A stretch of 64,000 nt of DNA from Pseudonocardia oroxyli (lineage in GTDB: Bacteria > Actinomycetota > Actinomycetes > Mycobacteriales > Pseudonocardiaceae): NCBI RefSeq assembly GCF_900102195.1, contig NZ_FNBE01000010.1, positions 165,852-229,851 of the forward strand. The letters run 5' to 3'. The first letter of the stretch is position 1; the number at the start of each line of letters is the position of its first letter. The notes beneath the pieces were generated by a model. The model saw only the letters and a program-made list of their open reading frames with translations, was not told where the DNA came from and made no database searches. Position numbers and translations under genes: made by a program. Below are positions 60,403 through 64,000 of this stretch, in pieces.

Positions 60403-61085
60403 TGCAGATCGCCGGAAGCACCGTGCTGGTCACGGGCGCGAACCGTGGGCTCGGCGCCCACCTGGCCCGGCAGCTCGTCGAGCGCGGGGCGAAGACGGTC
60501 TACGCGGGCGCGCGGAACCCGAACACGGTGACCGACCCCCACCTCGTCCCCGTGGCGCTGGACGTCACCGACGCCGCGGCCGTCGCCGAGACCGCCGCGG
60601 ACCTGCCGGACGTCGACATCGTGATCAACAACGCCGGGCGGGCCGGCGCGGGCTCGCTGCTCACGGGAGACCTCGACGCGGCCCGCGCGGAGTTCGAGAC
60701 GAACCTGTTCGGTCCGGTCACCGTGGCGCGGGCCTTCGCGCCGGTCCTGGCGCGCAACGGCGGCGGGGCGGTCGTGAACATCCTGTCGGTGCTCTCGTGG
60801 CTCGCGCTCCCGCCCTCGGGTGCGTACTCGGCGTCCAAGGCCGCGGCCTGGTCGTTCACGAACTCGCTGCGGGCGGAACTGCCGGACACCCAGGTCCTGG
60901 CCGTGCACGTGGCCTACATGGACACCGACATGACCGCCCGGCTGGAGGTTCCGAAGATCTCCGCGGCGGGCGTCGCGACCCAGATCCTGAACGCGCTGGA
61001 GGCCGGCGCGACCGAGCTGCTGGCGGACGACGTCAGCCGCCAGGTGAAGGCGGGCTTGTCCACCCCGCTCGCCGCGCGAGCGTGA
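60402..61085 (+). CDS. Short-chain dehydrogenase/reductase
   Basis: The 227-residue enzyme begins MQIAGSTVLVTGANRGLGAH (T-G-x3-G-x-G cofactor loop), then DIVINNAGRAGAGSLL (N-N-A-G), NILSVLSWLALPPSGAYSAS-KAAAW with the catalytic Ser, Tyr-x3-Lys, and AVHVAYMDTDMTARL. It is truncated after the core, as in many classical SDRs of unknown substrate. Its coupling to the thiolase suggests reduction or oxidation of a related acyl or aldehyde compound. Confidence 0.9.
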   Translation: MQIAGSTVLVTGANRGLGAHLARQLVERGAKTVYAGARNPNTVTDPHLVPVALDVTDAAAVAETAADLPDVDIVINNAGRAGAGSLLTGDLDAARAEFETNLFGPVTVARAFAPVLARNGGGAVVNILSVLSWLALPPSGAYSASKAAAWSFTNSLRAELPDTQVLAVHVAYMDTDMTARLEVPKISAAGVATQILNALEAGATELLADDVSRQVKAGLSTPLAARA

Positions 61086-61105
61086 CCTGAGCGCTCCGGA
61101 AGGCA

Positions 61106-61155
61106 CGCTCCGGTGACACTCGGCGCACCCCGACTGCGCGGGCGTCACCGGAGCG
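61106..61155. terminator. 12-bp inverted repeat between convergent SDR and SpoU genes
   Basis: CGCTCCGGTGAC (61106-61117) pairs perfectly with GTCACCGGAGCG (61144-61155); flanking GGCA/TGCC can extend it past a 3-nt bulge. It is placed between stop codons 61085 and 61201 and is likely a bidirectional terminator. Confidence 0.6.
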
Positions 61156-61200
61156 CGGTGCCGAGAACGCTGCCGTCACGTTCGCGGGTCGGCGGTGCGC

Positions 61201-61854
61201 TCACCAGGCGGTGTCGAGGTCCGCGTGCTGCCGGACCCAGGTGTGCATCACGATCCCGCCTGCCACGCCGGCGTTGATCGAGCGGGTGGAACCGAACTGC
61301 GCGATCGACACCAGCAGGTCGGCTCCGGCCCGGGCCTCGGGGGTGAGGCCCGGGCCCTCCTGCCCGAACAGCAGCACGCAGTCGCGCGGGAGCTCCGCGG
61401 TCTCCAGCCGCACCGAGCCCTCGGTGTTGTCCACCGCCACGACCGCGAGCCCGTGCGCGCGGGCGAACGCGACCAGACCGGAGACGCTCTCGTGATGGTG
61501 CAGCGTCTGGTAGCGGTCGGTGACCATCGCGCCCCGCCGGTTCCACCGCCGTCGTCCGACGATGTGCACGGCCGCCGCGGCGAAGGCGTTGGCCGTGCGC
61601 ACCACGGTCCCGATGTTGTGGTCGTGGCCGAAGTTCTCGATGGCGACGTGGAAGGGGTGCGCCCGCGCGGCGAGGTCCGCCACCACCGCGTCCCGGCGCC
61701 AGTAGCGGTAGGCGTCCACGACGTTGCGCCGGTCACCGCCCGCCAACAGCTCGGGGTCGTAGCGGGGGTCGTCGGGCGGCGCGCCCACCCACGGGCCGAC
61801 CCCCACCTGCCCGGGCACCGCCCACTCCGTCGCCCCGGGATCGTCGTCGCTCAC
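61201..61854 (-). CDS. SpoU-family RNA 2'-O-methyltransferase
   Basis: The 217-residue protein starts at GTG 61854 (MSDDDPGATEWAVPGQVGVG). ENFGHDHNIGTVVRTANAFA is SPOUT motif 1 with the N and R, LLFGQEGPGLTPEARAGADL motif 2, and AQFGSTRSINAGVAGGIVMH motif 3 with S-x-N-x-x-x-A. The trefoil-knot fold binds AdoMet. The target (tRNA or rRNA ribose) cannot be told. The first 60 residues, RYDPELLAGGDRRNVVDAYR, are typical for the TrmH group in actinobacteria. Confidence 0.92.
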   Translation of the reverse strand: MSDDDPGATEWAVPGQVGVGPWVGAPPDDPRYDPELLAGGDRRNVVDAYRYWRRDAVVADLAARAHPFHVAIENFGHDHNIGTVVRTANAFAAAAVHIVGRRRWNRRGAMVTDRYQTLHHHESVSGLVAFARAHGLAVVAVDNTEGSVRLETAELPRDCVLLFGQEGPGLTPEARAGADLLVSIAQFGSTRSINAGVAGGIVMHTWVRQHADLDTAW

Positions 61855-61884
61855 GGGCGGCCATTGTGCCCGGCCGCCCCACCC

Positions 61885-61971
61885 CGCACGTTTCGTGCTC
61901 TCCGTGCTGTGCGCACCACCGTGAGCGCACACAAATCGTGATCATGCAGCACTGGGAGCACGAAACGTGCG
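61885..61971. repeat. Large two-armed inverted repeat (GCACGTTTCGTGC family)
   Basis: 61885-61909 pairs with 61947-61971 at 23 of 25 positions; the outer core CGCACGTTTCGTGC is the same as at 51679-51692. Between the arms TGTGCGC (61908-61914) and GCGCACA (61926-61932) form a second hairpin. It lies in the 130-nt gap between the regulator gene and the SpoU start. Confidence 0.7.
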
Positions 61972-61984
61972 ATCGTGGTCGGCG

Positions 61985-63409
61985 CTACTCCGGGCGGATG
62001 CCGTACTGGGTGATCTTGCGGTAGATCGTGGCGCGGCTCATGCCCAGGTTCTTCGCGGCCTGGGTGACCGTGATGCCGGGTTCGGCGAGGGCACGGGCGA
62101 TCTCGTCCCGCTCCAGGGTCTCGATGCGGGTCAGGGTGCGGCTGGACCCGCAGAGGACCTCGGGGGCCAGGTGGTGGACGTCGATCACGTCGCCCCTGGT
62201 CACGGCCTCGCGGACCACGCGCCGGAGCTGTTCGGCGTTGCCGGGCCAGGCGAAGGTGCGCAGGGCGCGGGCCGCGGCGGGGGTGAAGCGCACCGCGCGG
62301 CCCCGGACGACCTCGCCGAAGTACTCGGCCAGCGGGAGGACGTCGTCGGGCCGTTGCCGCAGCGGCGGCAGCGAGACCACCGTGTCGAGCAGGCGGGAGA
62401 GCGGGTGCGGGATCCCCGCGGCCTCCGACGCCGTCACCGCGAGCGAGGCGCCCCGCGCGGCACCCACGATCGTGGCCAGCTCCGAGGCCGCCCACAGCGG
62501 CAGCGCGTCCACCCCGCCCGCGATCACGCTGGTGCGGTCCTTGGCGAGCTCGGGGGTCCACAGCGCGAGCCAGGAGTCGGCGTCCCGCGGGTCCGGCGGG
62601 CGGGCGTTGAGGATCCGGTGGTCGCGGTGCACCCGGCGCAGCGCCGCGGCGAGCAGCGCGGTCTTGCCGACGCCGGCCTCCCCGATCACGCCCACCGTCC
62701 GGCCGGACCGCAGCGCCGCGACGGTCTCGGCCAGCGCGGACTCCCAGGCCTCGCCGAGGGCGGGCGGCGACGCCGTGTCGCGCTGGGCGGTGAACACGCG
62801 GAAGACCTCACCCTTGGGGGTGGGTCGGGCCTGCGCCCCGCGGCCGCGGGCGAGCATCAGGGTGGAGGTGTGGCCCGCCGCCGTCTGGGCGAGCGCGAGC
62901 AGCAGACCCGCGGACTTCTCCGACCAGGTGGTGAGGTTGACGCTGCCGAGCAGCCGTCCGAACACGGGGTCCATGACCGGGGCGGCCGCGCACGTGTAGC
63001 CCCACAGCCCGGTGCAGTAGTGCTCTTCGCCGCGCACGAGCGACGGCGCACGGTCGGCCAGCGCGAGGCCCAACCCGTTGGTCCCCGCCTCGCGTTCGGA
63101 GAAGGCGAACCCGGGGGCCAGGTAGGTCTTGTCGAGCGCGCTGACCAGGGCCGACTCGTCGCACACCCGGCTGAGGACGAGGCCGTCGGCGTCGGTCAAC
63201 ATCATGCTGACGGGCTCGCCGGACAGGGTGTCCCGCAGCCCGCCCAGGATCTCCTGGCCGCACTCGTAGAACAGCGATCCGTCGACCGCGCTGTCGACGC
63301 CGCCGCTGAACGCCGGGTTCACGGCGTCGAGCGGGATGCCGTAGTCCTCGCTGCGCCGCCAGGACGCGGACAACCGCGGGGTCGCGGTGACGCTCCGCTG
63401 GACCTCCAT
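61985..63409 (-). CDS. Fis-family transcription activator (AcoR/MimR-like)
   Basis: The 474-residue protein starts at ATG 63409 behind GAGGAGGTGCGCAG. Residues 60-190 are a GAF sensor (VSMMLTDADGLVLSRVCDES, NGLGLALADRAPSLVRGEEH). Residues 225-400 are a shortened AAA+-like part with Walker A GVIGEAGVGKTALLAAALRR and SLPPLRQRPDDVLPLAEYF, plus RTFAWPGNAEQLRRVVREAV. Residues 430-474 form the Fis-type HTH (ITVTQAAKNLGMSRATIYRK). The sigma-54 contact loop GAFTGA is absent, as expected in actinobacteria, which lack RpoN. Related regulators control propane/acetone monooxygenase genes; the divergent amidohydrolase fits that. Confidence 0.9.
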   Translation of the reverse strand: MEVQRSVTATPRLSASWRRSEDYGIPLDAVNPAFSGGVDSAVDGSLFYECGQEILGGLRDTLSGEPVSMMLTDADGLVLSRVCDESALVSALDKTYLAPGFAFSEREAGTNGLGLALADRAPSLVRGEEHYCTGLWGYTCAAAPVMDPVFGRLLGSVNLTTWSEKSAGLLLALAQTAAGHTSTLMLARGRGAQARPTPKGEVFRVFTAQRDTASPPALGEAWESALAETVAALRSGRTVGVIGEAGVGKTALLAAALRRVHRDHRILNARPPDPRDADSWLALWTPELAKDRTSVIAGGVDALPLWAASELATIVGAARGASLAVTASEAAGIPHPLSRLLDTVVSLPPLRQRPDDVLPLAEYFGEVVRGRAVRFTPAAARALRTFAWPGNAEQLRRVVREAVTRGDVIDVHHLAPEVLCGSSRTLTRIETLERDEIARALAEPGITVTQAAKNLGMSRATIYRKITQYGIRPE

Positions 63410-63480
63410 CTGCGCACCTCCTCGGACGCTGCTCCCGACCCCAATGTGACACACACCCGTGGTCCGGCGGTGCCGAAGAC

Positions 63481-63495
63481 GTCTCACGTTGAGAC
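63481..63495. promoter_or_regulatory. Palindromic site between regulator and amidohydrolase genes
   Basis: GTCTCA-CGT-TGAGAC is a perfect 6-bp inverted repeat, 68 nt before the amidohydrolase start and 72 nt before the regulator start. It is a good candidate for the activator's binding site. Confidence 0.55.
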
Positions 63496-63562
63496 TCGTC
63501 ACGGCCCTGCGGACCCGCTCGCGCCGCCTACCGTCGCCGACACCGACTGACAGGAGACAACG

Positions 63563-64000
63563 GTGTACTCGAAGGACGGCCAGGACTACTTCATCGTCGA
63601 CGCCCACGTCGCGCTGTGGGACGCGCGACCGGAGAACCAGCGCAACATCCACGGGAAGCAGTTCATCGACTGCTTCTACGACTACCACCGCAACCTCAGC
63701 CCGGAGTCCGAGGTCTGGCCCTACGAGGACTACCTCTACCAGGGCGGTGACCGGCTGATGCACGATCTGTTCGAGGTCGGTCACGTGGACCACGCGATCT
63801 TCCAGCCCGCGGCGCTGGGCGAGTTCTACGTGAACGGGTTCGGGCAGACCGAGGAGGCGTCGGCGCTGGCGAAGGCGCACCCGGACAAGCTCACCTACAA
63901 CCACTGCTGGGACCCGCGCTTGGGCGAGCAGGGGCTGCGGCAGCTGCGTGAGGACGCGAAGCGGTTCGGGCTCAGGGGCTGCAAGCTCTACACTGCGGAG
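63563..64000 (+). CDS. Amidohydrolase-family protein, partial (cut by window end)
   Basis: The frame starts at GTG 63563 behind CAGGAGACAAC and runs 146 codons to the window edge. MYSKDGQDYFIVDAHVALWD contains D-A-H-V-A in place of the usual D-x-H-x-H, so the second metal His is Ala here. GDRLMHDLFEVGHVDHAIFQ, LTYNHCWDPRLGEQGLRQL and LRGCKLYTAE match the amidohydrolase-2 (TIM-barrel) proteins that accompany propane/alkane diiron monooxygenase operons. The rest of the gene, and possibly the monooxygenase genes, lie beyond 64000. The catalytic role is unclear. Confidence 0.85.
   Translation, partial: MYSKDGQDYFIVDAHVALWDARPENQRNIHGKQFIDCFYDYHRNLSPESEVWPYEDYLYQGGDRLMHDLFEVGHVDHAIFQPAALGEFYVNGFGQTEEASALAKAHPDKLTYNHCWDPRLGEQGLRQLREDAKRFGLRGCKLYTAE

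Noticed and set aside
61985..63904. A 639-residue version of the Fis-type regulator
   Set aside because: Residues before the ATG at 63409 lie opposite the amidohydrolase gene and have shadow composition; GAGGAGG precedes 63409.

Overview
The window is very GC-rich (roughly 73-75% by eye), uses many GTG starts and overlapping GTGA/ATGA stop-start junctions, and carries whiB-like genes, a marP-type protease and gene blocks that match mycobacteria by position. This points to a filamentous actinobacterium of the Pseudonocardiales; Pseudonocardia or a close relative is my best guess, inferred without any database search. Gene names and roles below come from motifs and context that I can see.

Layout. 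(1) 1-4.43 kb: one end of an integrative element of lower GC, lodged at the 3' end of tRNA-Thr(CGU). It holds a cut-off whiB-like gene, a small membrane protein, an excisionase-like HTH protein, an XRE-type regulator, a PLP enzyme of the ACC deaminase/D-cysteine desulfhydrase family, and a tyrosine recombinase with a C-terminal GntR domain. (2) 4.6-8.3 kb: a frameshifted MshEN gene, holB, and an MFS-dTMP-kinase fusion whose P-loop is degraded. (3) 8.4-28.2 kb: a block that matches M. tuberculosis Rv3671c-Rv3682 by gene content (class A PBP, whiB4, two ArsA-like ATPases, DUF4177, RidA, MBL hydrolase, crp, small membrane protein, nth, TlpA-like, CoA Nudix, marP). It is interrupted by two Pseudonocardiales-type hypothetical genes, a MITE-like element, a tetR/DUF2867 pair, an oxidoreductase, a Nudix gene and an MFS gene. 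(4) 28.3-30.8 kb: a PaaI thioesterase, purA and an Rv0358-like gene. (5) 30.8-49.1 kb: a nitrogen-salvage island: ureABCFGD, allantoinase, allantoicase, xanthine dehydrogenase, a PhyH-type dioxygenase, HIU hydrolase, an Asp/hydantoin racemase, NCS1 and NCS2 permeases, uricase and a DUF6986 aldolase-like protein. Together they would convert xanthine to urate, HIU, allantoin, allantoate, urea plus ureidoglycolate, and ammonia. (6) 49.1-53.3 kb: an acyltransferase, a second MITE-like element, an ABC-F ATPase, and a reverse transcriptase preceded by a structured non-coding region. (7) 53.3-58.6 kb: a block that matches Rv0360c-Rv0365c (DUF3151, fba, DedA, GH76) with an added FUSC protein and a SigE-type sigma factor. 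(8) 58.7-64 kb: DUF4262, thiolase, SDR, a SpoU methylase, a Fis-family activator and a divergent amidohydrolase cut by the window end.

Most notable candidate: a retron-like locus at 51.8-53.3 kb. The protein has RT motifs LDVEGFF, PQGAPSSP and YADD and a retron-type VTG. A 12-bp perfect inverted repeat (51795-51806 and 51967-51978) upstream encloses several strong hairpins, as an msr-msd RNA would. No effector is evident, so this is either a solitary retron or an RT of a related class.

The window is also rich in small repeats. Two related MITE-like elements end in CTAG. Two families of 30-nt tandem repeats occur, and some copies sit in frame in ureF and ureD. Large perfect hairpins stand at most convergent gene junctions, and two of them share the same loop.
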